Shown: one piece after another, positions 1 through 8,400 of the stretch
Layout: each line of letters starts with the position of its first letter
Position numbering within the stretch: position 1 is the first letter of the stretch
NCBI GenBank assembly: GCA_019638455.1
Contig: JAHBTU010000003.1
Location: 186,001 to 250,000, forward strand
Source: Saprospiraceae bacterium
Lineage (GTDB): Bacteria; Bacteroidota; Bacteroidia; Chitinophagales; Saprospiraceae
Length of the DNA: 64,000 bases
Direction of reading: 5' to 3'
Program-made: the position numbers and the translations under genes
The notes under the pieces: generated by a model
Seen by the model: the letters and a program-made list of their open reading frames with translations, nothing else
What the model was told of the DNA's origin: nothing
The model's database searches: none

Positions 1-945
1 CTGGAAGTGCCCTTTGCCGTGATAAACACTAGAGGCGATGACAGTATTGCGTATAGATTAAATATGGTTAATGGAAATGGACTGGGAGGGTACTCTTTTT
101 ATGTTGATAGTGAATTCGACTCGTTGGGAGCGACAGATTGTATTAGAGATGCAATTTGCCAATGGAACCAAAGTACTATGGCTAACTGGATATATGCCGG
201 AGTAGAAAGTTATGACACTATTTCTGATAATCAAAGAAATCAAATTATTTGGTCTGATGCGTTTAGCACGGCTGCAGCTATAACTAGCACTACAGCAAAT
301 CTCGATATTTGTGATGATTTTTGGCTAGTTGACGATATTGATATGTTTGTATTTAATCCTTTCTATTCTTTCGTCATGATGGGCGACACTTTTGAGCATA
401 CCGGAAATTTCAACTGTGATATTCCACCATCTGACCTTGAAAGTGATATACAATCCATTATATTGCATGAGATCGGCCATGTCCATTTTCTCGATCATGT
501 GGCATCTAATAGTAAGGTAATGTATCCCTCCATAACATCGGGGTCTGAACGGTCAGTACTCCATGCTGATGATATAAATGGAGGGGTTAATGTTGTTGAC
601 TACTCTGTCAACAACTGGCCAGTTGGGTGTGACTATTCGCAATTGGTGCCGGAAATTACTTGTACCAATGGTATCCATGAAGCCTCAAATAGTACTCTCG
701 CATTAAGGGTTTTTCCCAACCCTACATCGGGCTTTACCTCTATTTCCCTTACTGGCGATTTGGAATTTGGAAAAGCGAATGTGGAAAATATAAGTCTTTG
801 CGGTGTGATAATTAGCCGACAGTCAATTGACATAACAGACACCAGTATTCACCTTGCTTTAGATTCAACAATACCTCCCGGTATCTATGTGATAAGTATC
901 AACAACGCCAGTCAGCGTTGGATGGGGAGGTTTGTAAAAATTTAA
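1..945 (+). CDS. Metzincin-like secreted zinc protease with T9SS tail (5' partial)
   Basis: The reading frame is already open at base 1, so the N-terminus lies outside the window. About half way along is the motif HEIGHVHFLDH, which fits the zinc-binding HExxHxxxxxH pattern of metzincins/matrixins, followed by a Met-turn-like VMYP about ten residues later. The usual Gly at position 8 of the motif is Phe here. The C-terminal ~80 residues (FPNPTSG, GIYVISI, FVKI) form a type A T9SS sorting domain, so the product is probably exported across the outer membrane and cleaved or anchored there. The gene is more AT-rich than the genes from atpG onward. It is followed after 4 bases by a small lipoprotein gene. 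The protease class is inferred from the motif; the substrate is unknown. Confidence 0.75.
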   Translation: MEVPFAVINTRGDDSIAYRLNMVNGNGLGGYSFYVDSEFDSLGATDCIRDAICQWNQSTMANWIYAGVESYDTISDNQRNQIIWSDAFSTAAAITSTTANLDICDDFWLVDDIDMFVFNPFYSFVMMGDTFEHTGNFNCDIPPSDLESDIQSIILHEIGHVHFLDHVASNSKVMYPSITSGSERSVLHADDINGGVNVVDYSVNNWPVGCDYSQLVPEITCTNGIHEASNSTLALRVFPNPTSGFTSISLTGDLEFGKANVENISLCGVIISRQSIDITDTSIHLALDSTIPPGIYVISINNASQRWMGRFVKI

Positions 946-949
946 ACCT

Positions 950-1393
950 ATGAGAGTAGTATTGATTTTCATAGTGCTTTTTATGTATTGCTGCAAGCAA
1001 TCAAAAGCAGCCTTTCAAGCCGTTACCCCTCTTGAAAGAAGTAATGAGTGTGAATCCCTTTATCAATATTTTAAAGCAAACTGGGTAAAACATGAGAGCG
1101 GGTTTTATGGATTTCAAGGAGATTCTGTAGAGATGAAGCAAATATTTCCCGTGTTTAACAAATTAAGAAATAGGTGCTTTGTGGGTTTTACCCGGAAAGA
1201 AATGTATAGCTTATTGGGCGAACCAAGTCTTGCATATGTATCAAACGACAGTTTGGCGAGAGTTGAATATCATTTCAATGAGAATTGCAGAAAAATAGAG
1301 AGTGGCTGCCTTAGAATCAAAATTCGGATTGACCCTAGGGCAGACACAGTTTTCCGTGTTTTACCTCTTATTACTGAGCGGGTTGATTACTAA
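950..1393 (+). CDS. Small predicted lipoprotein, unknown function
   Basis: This 147-residue protein begins with a hydrophobic segment ending in MYCC, a plausible lipobox with lipidation on Cys14 or Cys15. The rest is mixed alpha/beta with several Cys residues (NRCF, NENC, SGCL). I do not recognise a family. It starts 4 bases after the protease-like gene and shares its AT-rich composition, so the two are probably co-transcribed and may have arrived together. It ends 39 bases before atpG. Confidence 0.6.
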   Translation: MRVVLIFIVLFMYCCKQSKAAFQAVTPLERSNECESLYQYFKANWVKHESGFYGFQGDSVEMKQIFPVFNKLRNRCFVGFTRKEMYSLLGEPSLAYVSNDSLARVEYHFNENCRKIESGCLRIKIRIDPRADTVFRVLPLITERVDY

Positions 1394-1432
1394 ACTAAAC
1401 TCAAAATGCCTAACAAATAACTTAAGCAAAAA

Positions 1433-2326
1433 ATGGCAGGAGGACTCAAAGAAGTACGCGAACGAATCAAGTCGGTTATCAACACGCAGCAAATTACGAA
1501 AGCCATGAAAATGGTGTCGGCTGCGAAGTTGCGCAAGGCGCAAAACGCCATCGTGCAGGTGCGTCCCTACGCTGACCGCTTGAACCGGATGCTCTCCAAC
1601 ATACTTTCCAACCTCGACGGCGACGCTTCCACGAGTTTCGGGAAAGCCCGCGAGGTGAAAAACACCCTCGTCGTCGTGATGACCTCTAATCGCGGTCTAT
1701 GCGGAGCGTTTAACACGAACATTTGCAAAGAAGCGTCGGCGCTCATTTCGGAAAAATACGGCAAGCAGCGCCGCGATGGCAACGTGACGGTTTTGTTCAT
1801 CGGCAAAAAAGGTTACGACTGGTTCCGTCGCCGTTTCCGCGATTTGAACCTCGTGGCCGACTACATTCCGGTGTACGACAACCCGGCTTATGAAAACGTG
1901 AGCGCCGTCGCCCGCAAACTGATGGACGAGTTTTCCTCCGGCAAATACGACGCGGTGGACGTGGTGTACGGCCGTTTCAAAAATGCCGCCACGACTTTCC
2001 CGACTTCCGAGCAATGGCTCCCCGTTCCGAAAATGGAGGTCCCGGCTGGCGGCAAACAGAAGAAAGCCGACTACATTTTTGAGCCGGACCAACAGTCCTT
2101 GCTGGAAACCCTCGTGCCGAGCATCCTCCAACTGACTTTCCACAAATGCCTGTTGGACACCCAAGCCTCCGAGCATGGCTCGCGTATGACGGCGATGGAC
2201 AAAGCGACGGACAATGCGGAAGAATTGCTCAAAAACTTGCGCATCAATTACAACAAGGCGCGTCAGGAAGCCATCACGACCGAACTGGGCGAGATTGTGG
2301 GCGGCGCGGCTGCATTGGAAGGATAG
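1433..2326 (+). CDS. atpG: F1Fo ATP synthase gamma subunit
   Basis: This 297-residue protein has the family's two hallmark ends: an N-terminal helix (GGLKEVRERIKSVINTQQIT, KAMKMVSAAKLR) and a C-terminal helix (MTAMDKATDNAEELL, ARQEAITTELGEIVGGAAA). Together these form the rotating coiled-coil shaft inside the alpha3-beta3 hexamer. Length is normal. The start ATG follows an A-rich stretch with no strong Shine-Dalgarno site, as is usual in Bacteroidota. In many relatives atpG lies directly after atpA; here the upstream neighbours are an unrelated AT-rich protease-like gene and a lipoprotein. A clear terminator follows. Confidence 0.97.
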   Translation: MAGGLKEVRERIKSVINTQQITKAMKMVSAAKLRKAQNAIVQVRPYADRLNRMLSNILSNLDGDASTSFGKAREVKNTLVVVMTSNRGLCGAFNTNICKEASALISEKYGKQRRDGNVTVLFIGKKGYDWFRRRFRDLNLVADYIPVYDNPAYENVSAVARKLMDEFSSGKYDAVDVVYGRFKNAATTFPTSEQWLPVPKMEVPAGGKQKKADYIFEPDQQSLLETLVPSILQLTFHKCLLDTQASEHGSRMTAMDKATDNAEELLKNLRINYNKARQEAITTELGEIVGGAAALEG

Positions 2327-2353
2327 TGCGCCGGAACACCATTCCGGCATACA

Positions 2354-2391
2354 AACTCCCCGTCGGCTTTGGGTCGGTGGGGAGTTTTTTT
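2354..2391 (+). terminator. Intrinsic terminator after atpG
   Basis: AACTCCCC pairs with GGGGAGTT across a 17-base loop and is followed by a run of T. It lies 28 bases after the atpG stop codon. Confidence 0.85.
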
Positions 2392-2486
2392 CATTTATAG
2401 CCGCCATTTTGCCAACCTCTTTGCACCAAGCCCCTGTCTTGGGCGTTGAGCTGTGACAAACATATCATTGACAAAAACGCCCGACC

Positions 2487-4220
2487 ATGGATTTGATTTT
2501 CCAATTGCCGATTCGCTATTTTATCCCGCTCTTGCTGCTCGGCAGCATCCGACTAAGTGCCCAAAGCATTTGCATAAACCCCTCGCAGATTGACTCCACC
2601 GTTGGTTGCCCAGCCGTTTTTGACCCCGTGTGTGGTTGCGACGGCGTGACCTATCCCAACTCCTGCGTGGCAGAGAAATACGCAGGTGTCACGCTTTGGT
2701 CGCCGGGTATTTGCCCGCCGTCGCCAGAAGGGTGCTCGTATGAAGTCAATTATGTGTTGAACGGGACAGCCCTTAGCGCCCAACTTACCCCACCCATCCC
2801 TGACCCGCCGTTTTTCTTTTTCGTGATTTGGTCGCTCGACGGCGGCGAGGTGACGGGCAATGGGATGGAGTTTGTCCATTTATTCGACGAACCGGGACGT
2901 CACGTCTTGTGCGCAACATACCCGACGGGGGATTTCGCACCTATTCATTGCACGAGCTGCAAAGCCTTCGAGGTAAGTGCCTTGTGCGTGGATGTTTCCA
3001 AAATAGACTCCACCCTTTGCCCCGACGATGGCTATGTGCCCGTGTGTGGCTGCGATGGCATCACTTACAACAATGCTTGCGAGGCAGAATACTGGGCGGG
3101 CATCACGTCATGGGTGCCGGGGGTGTGCGGGAGCGTTTGCAACAATTTACTCGCTGATTTTGAAGGGTTTAATTCCGGTGGCTCGCTTACGGTTTGGACC
3201 TTTAATGATTTATCGGCATTTGCCAATGGCGGCCAAATCACCAGCTGGTATTGGGATTTCGGCAATGGTCAGACCTCATTCGAACAAAACCCGACACTCA
3301 ATTTTATGGAAACTGGCGAATACACGGTGTGCTTGACGGTTTCGGGCACCGCGAATGACGGGACCCAGTGCGGTGCCAGTTTTTGCAAAAAAATCAGCGT
3401 CAATGAGCAAGTATGCTACGACCCCACGGTGATAGACCCCACCGTGCTTTGCCCGGCGGTGTACGCTCCCGTGTGTGGATGCGATGGAAACACTTACCCG
3501 AACGAGTGTGTGGCGCAGTTTTATCATGGCATCACGACATGGAAACCCGGCATTTGCCCCGACGATTGCCTCCACCCCGGATGGATTGACACCCTCGCCC
3601 CCTGCATCGAGATTTACGACCCGGTATGTGGCTGCGACAATGTGACTTACGACAACGAGTGCTACGCGCTTGCGCACGGCATCACTGCTTGGAAGAAGGG
3701 CTTGTGCAGCGTCAACCCGGAATGTAAGGCTTTTTTCACGGCAACGTTGCTGCCCGACCGCACCCTGTTGCTTGTGGATTCGTCGTACAATGCCGAATCG
3801 TGGCACCTCACCTTTGGCGATGGCAACGCGCAAGGCGGCGGTTTTGACACGCTTTATTATGTGTATGATGCGCCGGGCATTTATCAAATTTGCCTGGAAA
3901 TCAGCAACTTCGCTGGCACTTGCACCGACAAGTACTGCGTGGTTGCCGATTTTAGCGCCAGTGCCTCAGCGGAGCCGGGCCAACTTGTGGAAGTCGCCGT
4001 GAGGCCGAATCCTGCGCGCGACGTGGCGCTGGTGCGGCTCAAAGGGGCGCTGCCGCACCATGCTGCCTTGTTTGATGTGTTTGGGAAATTGATGTGGGAG
4101 CAAAGTGTCGCCGCGTCGGAGTTTGAGGTCTCGGTCGCCGGTTTGCCCACGGGCGTTTATTTCCTCAATATGGACACGGAATGGGGCAGGGTGGTGCGCA
4201 AGGTGGCTGTGCAGCGGTGA
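2487..4220 (+). CDS. Secreted multi-Kazal/PKD protein with T9SS tail
   Basis: This 577-residue protein has a signal peptide (about 1-25, ending LSAQ) and four Kazal-type serine protease inhibitor domains near residues 29-76, 165-215, 310-357 and 360-407. Each carries the core PVCGCDGVTY-like motif with regularly spaced Cys. Between and after them are PKD-like Ig folds (for example WYWDFGNGQTS, about 220-308). The C-terminal ~75 residues (VRPNPARD, GVYFLNM) are a T9SS sorting domain. It is probably an extracellular or surface protein that inhibits proteases, either for self-protection or against other organisms; this role is inferred from the domains. It lies between two intergenic regions and looks like its own transcription unit. 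Confidence 0.88.
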   Translation: MDLIFQLPIRYFIPLLLLGSIRLSAQSICINPSQIDSTVGCPAVFDPVCGCDGVTYPNSCVAEKYAGVTLWSPGICPPSPEGCSYEVNYVLNGTALSAQLTPPIPDPPFFFFVIWSLDGGEVTGNGMEFVHLFDEPGRHVLCATYPTGDFAPIHCTSCKAFEVSALCVDVSKIDSTLCPDDGYVPVCGCDGITYNNACEAEYWAGITSWVPGVCGSVCNNLLADFEGFNSGGSLTVWTFNDLSAFANGGQITSWYWDFGNGQTSFEQNPTLNFMETGEYTVCLTVSGTANDGTQCGASFCKKISVNEQVCYDPTVIDPTVLCPAVYAPVCGCDGNTYPNECVAQFYHGITTWKPGICPDDCLHPGWIDTLAPCIEIYDPVCGCDNVTYDNECYALAHGITAWKKGLCSVNPECKAFFTATLLPDRTLLLVDSSYNAESWHLTFGDGNAQGGGFDTLYYVYDAPGIYQICLEISNFAGTCTDKYCVVADFSASASAEPGQLVEVAVRPNPARDVALVRLKGALPHHAALFDVFGKLMWEQSVAASEFEVSVAGLPTGVYFLNMDTEWGRVVRKVAVQR

Positions 4221-4226
4221 GGATAG

Positions 4227-4282
4227 GGTCATTCTTGAACGGTCATTCTTGAACGGTCATTTTTGAATGGTCATTCTTACAA
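4227..4282. repeat. 14-bp tandem repeat, four copies
   Basis: The unit GGTCATTCTTGAAC is repeated four times directly after the stop codon of the Kazal gene. The first two copies are identical; the third and fourth are slightly diverged. No function is evident. Confidence 0.85.
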
Positions 4283-4352
4283 TGGTTTGTGAAGAATTTG
4301 AATTGCACATAGTCAACTGATATCCGTAAATCACGTGAATGTGGGGTTGAGG

Positions 4353-4533
4353 TATAGTCAACGCAAATCAGCCCCGTCCGCTTCCACTTGGCCGGGCAAG
4401 CCCCTGAGTACAGGTTCTGACAAGGTGGTTTTGAACGAACGGTGCTCGCAATCCTTTGGAAATCATGCAAATCAATCAAGGAAGTCCCTGCCTTGCCAAC
4501 CGGCAGGTTCAAATCCTCTTTACTCTAGGTATA
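4353..4533 (-). repeat. Interspersed repeat R1, long form (copy A)
   Basis: This 181-bp copy is in inverse orientation and bounded by TATA at both ends. It matches copies at 30765-30945 and 51925-52104 over its full length and shorter copies at 33090-33213 and 58301-58424. It contains the CCTGCC/GGCAGG hairpin and the 57-bp module found only in the long form. Read on the minus strand it is open throughout in one frame. Confidence 0.9.
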
Positions 4534-4552
4534 AAGTGTTGAAAACGGGTGC

Positions 4553-4587
4553 CATTCAGGCGCTGATTTCAAATCAGCGCCTGAATG
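4553..4587. repeat. 17-bp perfect inverted repeat
   Basis: CATTCAGGCGCTGATTT is followed after one base by its exact reverse complement, giving a near-perfect cruciform or RNA hairpin 20 bases beyond R1 copy A. No T-run follows on the plus strand, so it is not a standard terminator. It lies in the otherwise gene-free stretch 4221-4704. Confidence 0.85.
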
Positions 4588-4667
4588 AGAGGTTGAATTT
4601 CAAACGCCAAGAAATTTTGACCGCTCATTCGCACAAATCACTTGTTTTTTTGCAGGTTTCTATATTT

Positions 4668-4704
4668 CCCAACTCGTAAATCGTAAATCCCAACTCGTAA
4701 ATCG
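4668..4704. repeat. Short direct repeat next to SnoaL-like gene
   Basis: CCCAACTCGTAAATCG occurs twice, separated by TAAAT, immediately downstream of the stop codon of the minus-strand SnoaL-like gene. Confidence 0.7.
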
Positions 4705-5205
4705 CTACTCTCCCTCCGTCTTCAATTGCTTAATAATGCCCATCAAATCGAGTTCCTGCCAAGTGCGTTTGATTTTGCCTTTTTCCATTTCGTAGATGAC
4801 GATGCCTGAGGAGGTGAAGTGCTTCCCGGTCGGCAAGATGCCGAAAGCAGGGCCGACGTGGTTGGCCTCCACGTCGTAGCGGATGGCGACATAGCGCTCA
4901 TTGGCAAAAAGGTGGGTGATGGTGAAGTGCGTGTCGTCGAAGGCCAGTTCATAGAAGTGCACCATTTGGCGGATGCCCTCGTGACCGTCCACCTGGTTGG
5001 AGCGGATAGGGTTGCCGTCGGTCCAGTCGGCGGCAAACACGCGCTCGATGAGCGCCTCGTTTTGCTTTTTGTTCCAACCTTCCTCAAACCAGATTCGGAC
5101 GGTTTCTGCATTTTTTTGCGCCAAATCAAGTTTTTTGGATGCTGCGCATTGACAAAAAAGAAAAAGCGAAATGGGGAGGGTGAGCAATAATTGGAAGTTT
5201 TTCAT
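4705..5205 (-). CDS. SnoaL-like (ester cyclase fold) lipoprotein
   Basis: This 166-residue protein starts with a lipoprotein signal (LFLFCQC, lipidation on the second Cys) and continues with a SnoaL/NTF2-like alpha+beta cone domain: WFEEGWNKKQ, DGHEGIRQMVHFYELAF, YDVEANHVG, YEMEKGKIKRTWQELD. Members with this pattern are annotated as ester cyclases, but many are non-enzymatic. I chose the ATG at 5205 over an upstream in-frame GTG at 5232 because that GTG lies inside a -7 promoter box. The gene stands alone between repeat-rich DNA and leuS. The substrate is unknown. Confidence 0.8.
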   Translation of the reverse strand: MKNFQLLLTLPISLFLFCQCAASKKLDLAQKNAETVRIWFEEGWNKKQNEALIERVFAADWTDGNPIRSNQVDGHEGIRQMVHFYELAFDDTHFTITHLFANERYVAIRYDVEANHVGPAFGILPTGKHFTSSGIVIYEMEKGKIKRTWQELDLMGIIKQLKTEGE

Positions 5206-5231
5206 CAGGACATAGATGTTTTGTTTGGTCA

Positions 5232-5239
5232 CAAATATA
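5232..5239 (-). promoter_or_regulatory. -7 promoter box for SnoaL-like gene
   Basis: TATATTTG on the minus strand fits the Bacteroidota TAnnTTTG box, 26 bases before the chosen ATG. No clear -33 TTG was found. Confidence 0.6.
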
Positions 5240-5449
5240 GCGCCGCCAACTATCCTTTCGATTTTTGAGAACTAATTTTTTGATGAAACAAAGACTTCGC
5301 GTTGTTGAAAAAATTTAATTCCATCAAAACCCCTAATTTCGCCCCTTCGCAGAACAAATGACGGCAAACGATGTGTGGCGGCGCGACGCACCGGTGCCAC
5401 CGCAGAGCCGGCAGGGCGGCTGCTTTTTTCATAATCCAGTCAATAAGTC

Positions 5450-5463
5450 AACCAATCAACACA
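5450..5463 (+). promoter_or_regulatory. AC-rich leader shared with dnaJ
   Basis: The 14-mer AACCAATCAACACA ends 2 bases before the leuS ATG. The same 14-mer ends exactly at the dnaJ ATG (54573-54586), and an 11-base version (AACCAATCAAC) lies upstream of the small membrane gene at 44176. It may be a translation-friendly unstructured leader; the role is inferred. Confidence 0.45.
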
Positions 5464-5465
5464 GC

Positions 5466-8400
5466 ATGGAGTATAGGCCGAGCGACATCGAGCCAAAATG
5501 GCGAAAATGGTGGCGGGAAAATCAGACTTACAGAATTGACAACCGGAACGGGAAACCCAAGTTCTATGTGCTTGATATGTTTCCCTATCCTTCGGGTGCA
5601 GGGCTGCACGTCGGCCACCCCTTGGGCTACATAGCCACTGACATCCTCTCTCGCTACAAGCGCCTGCGCGGGTTCAGCGTGTTGCACCCCATGGGCTTCG
5701 ACTCTTTTGGGCTGCCAGCGGAGCAATATGCCATCCAAACGGGCATTCACCCGGCCATTTCCACCGAACAAAACATCGTCCGCTACCGCGAGCAATTGGA
5801 CAACATCGGCTTCTCCTACGACTGGGAACGGGAGGTGCGCACCAGCGACCCCCGATTTTACAAATGGACGCAGTGGATTTTTATGCAGTTGTTCAACTGC
5901 TATTACGACCGCGACGCAGACAAGGCGCTGCCCATCAGCCACCTGACGGAGATTTTTTCCAAAAAAGGAAACAAGGCGGTGAACGCGAGCTGCGACGATG
6001 ACACCCCCGTCGTCAGCGCCGAAGAGTGGAATGCCATGAGCGAGCGCGAACAGCAATTGTTCCTGCTGAAATATCGCCTCACCTACCCCGGTGAGGCGTA
6101 CGTCAACTGGTGCCCGGCCCTTGGCTCGGTACTCTCCAACGACGAGGTAAAAGACGGCGTGAGCGAACGCGGCGGCCATCCGGTGGAACGCAAGCTGATG
6201 AAACAGTGGAATATGCGCATCACGGCCTACGCAGACCGTCTGCTGGACGGGCTGGAGGCCATTGATTGGCCAGAGTCCATCAAAGAGCAGCAGCGCAATT
6301 GGATAGGACGCTCGGCGGGCGCATCGGTTCGGTTTGCGGTGGACGGGCACGAAGGCGTCGAGATTGAGGTTTTCACCACTCGTCTGGACACCATCTACGG
6401 GGCCACCTTCATGGTATTGGCTCCCGAACATGAGCTCGTATCCCGATTGACCACCGACGAGCAGCGTCAGGAGATAGACTCGTACATCAAATGGACAGCA
6501 TCCCGCTCCGAAGTCGAGCGGATGTCGGAAGTCAAAAAAGTGACTGGAGCGTTCACGGGGGCTTTTGCCATCAACCCCTTCAACGGCGAGCGTATCCAGA
6601 TTTGGATAGCCGACTATGTGCTCGCGGGCTATGGCACGGGGGCTGTGATGGCCGTGCCCAGCGGCGACCAGCGCGACTGGCTGTTTGCCACGCATTTCGA
6701 CTTGCCCATCATCCCCATTCTCGATGCGCAAGAGGGCTTGGAAAACGCCGCCGACCCGACCAAGGAAGGGCGCTACATCAACTCTGGCATCATCAATGGC
6801 ATGACTTACGCCGAGGCGGTGCCCACCCTGATTCAATGGTTGGAGGAACGAGCGTTGGGCAAAGGAAAAATACAGTACAAATTGCGCGATGCCGTGTTCA
6901 GTCGGCAGCGATATTGGGGCGAGCCAGTGCCTGCCTACTGGAAAGACGGGGTGCCACATCTCATTGATGAGCGCGATTTGCCGCTTGTGTTGCCCAACAT
7001 TGACAAATATCTGCCGACCGAGACCGGCGAACCGCCATTGGCCCGCGCGGAAAATTGGCGCTACGCTCCCCTCAACGGGGAAGGAGAGGAACGCTACGAG
7101 TACGAGCATTCCACCATGCCCGGTTGGGCAGGCTCCTCTTGGTATTTCTACCGCTATATGGACCCGCACAACGAGGATGCTTTTTGCTCCAAAGAAGCGT
7201 CCGACTATTGGCAGCAGGTGGATTTTTACCTCGGCGGCTCCGAACACGCGGTGGGGCACTTGCTCTACAGCCGTTTTTGGAATCACTTTCTCCACGACCT
7301 CGGCCTCGTGCCACACCGTGAATTCGCCAAAAAATTGGTGAATCAGGGAATGATTCAAGGTCGCTCCAATTTTGTTTTTCGCGCCAAAGAGTCATTTTTC
7401 GAGCAATACCTGCATTTGAAAGTGCTCAAGCCCTTCTTTGCCGAACATGGCCCGATGCGCATCGCCAAAACAGAGGTGGAAGGCAGCTTCAAATACGACT
7501 TTGCCTTTGGCACCAACGATTTGGCCATAGAAGTGACTTCCTGGAAACAAGAGGAAAAAATAGAACGTGTGCGCAAAACGGCTCACGGCGACGGCAAACG
7601 GCTCATGGTGCTGTACTCCGAAACTTTGATTGACCACATCAACGAGCCGGAGGCGATAGCGGAAAAAGTGCGCCAGGCCCTCGAAAGCCGCGAGAACTTC
7701 ATCGCCGATTTGGAGCGCCCGGTGTGCGAACAGCTATTTGTCTCGCAGAGCCTGCTCTACAAGTACCACCCCGACTCCTTCACCAAACTTCATGTGGATG
7801 TGGGGGTGGTGGAGGCCGATGTGCTCAATCTGGAAAAGGCCCGACGGTTGCCGATGTTTGAAAAAGCCAACTTCAAACTCGACCCCGATAAAAAATACAT
7901 CTGCGCGTGGGAGGTGGAAAAAATGTCGAAGTCGAAATACAACGTCGTCAACCCCGATGACGTGGTCGCTGAATACGGTGCCGACTGCTTCCGAATGTTC
8001 GAGATGTTCCTCGGCCCCATCACCGACGCAAAGCCTTGGAACACACAGGGCATTACGGGCGTATCGGGTTTTTTGAAAAAATTCTGGAGGCTGTTTTTCA
8101 GCGGAAAAGACGGCGCGTTCAGTGTCACGGAAGATACCCCAACCGCCGAGGAACTGCGGGCGCTGCACCATTGTATCAAAAAGGTGACCGACGATGTGGA
8201 ACGCATGAGCATGAACACCTGCGTCAGTCATTTCATGATAGCCACCAACGACCTGCACCGCCTCAACTGTGCCAAACGCACCATTTTGGAGCCGCTCGTC
8301 GTCATGCTGGCCCCCTTCGGCCCCCACATTGCAGAGGAGCTCTGGCATCGCCTTGGCCACGCCACCACCGTCTGCGATGCAACTTGGCCCACCCACAACG

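Noticed and set aside
4500..4533. R1 as a tRNA-derived element, because GGTTCAAATCC looks like a T-arm
   Set aside because: The stem around this loop pairs poorly and no D-arm or anticodon arm can be drawn in any copy.
5448..7358. A 636-codon open frame antisense to leuS
   Set aside because: It lies fully inside a well-conserved leuS and shows no domain; long antisense frames are common in GC-rich genes.
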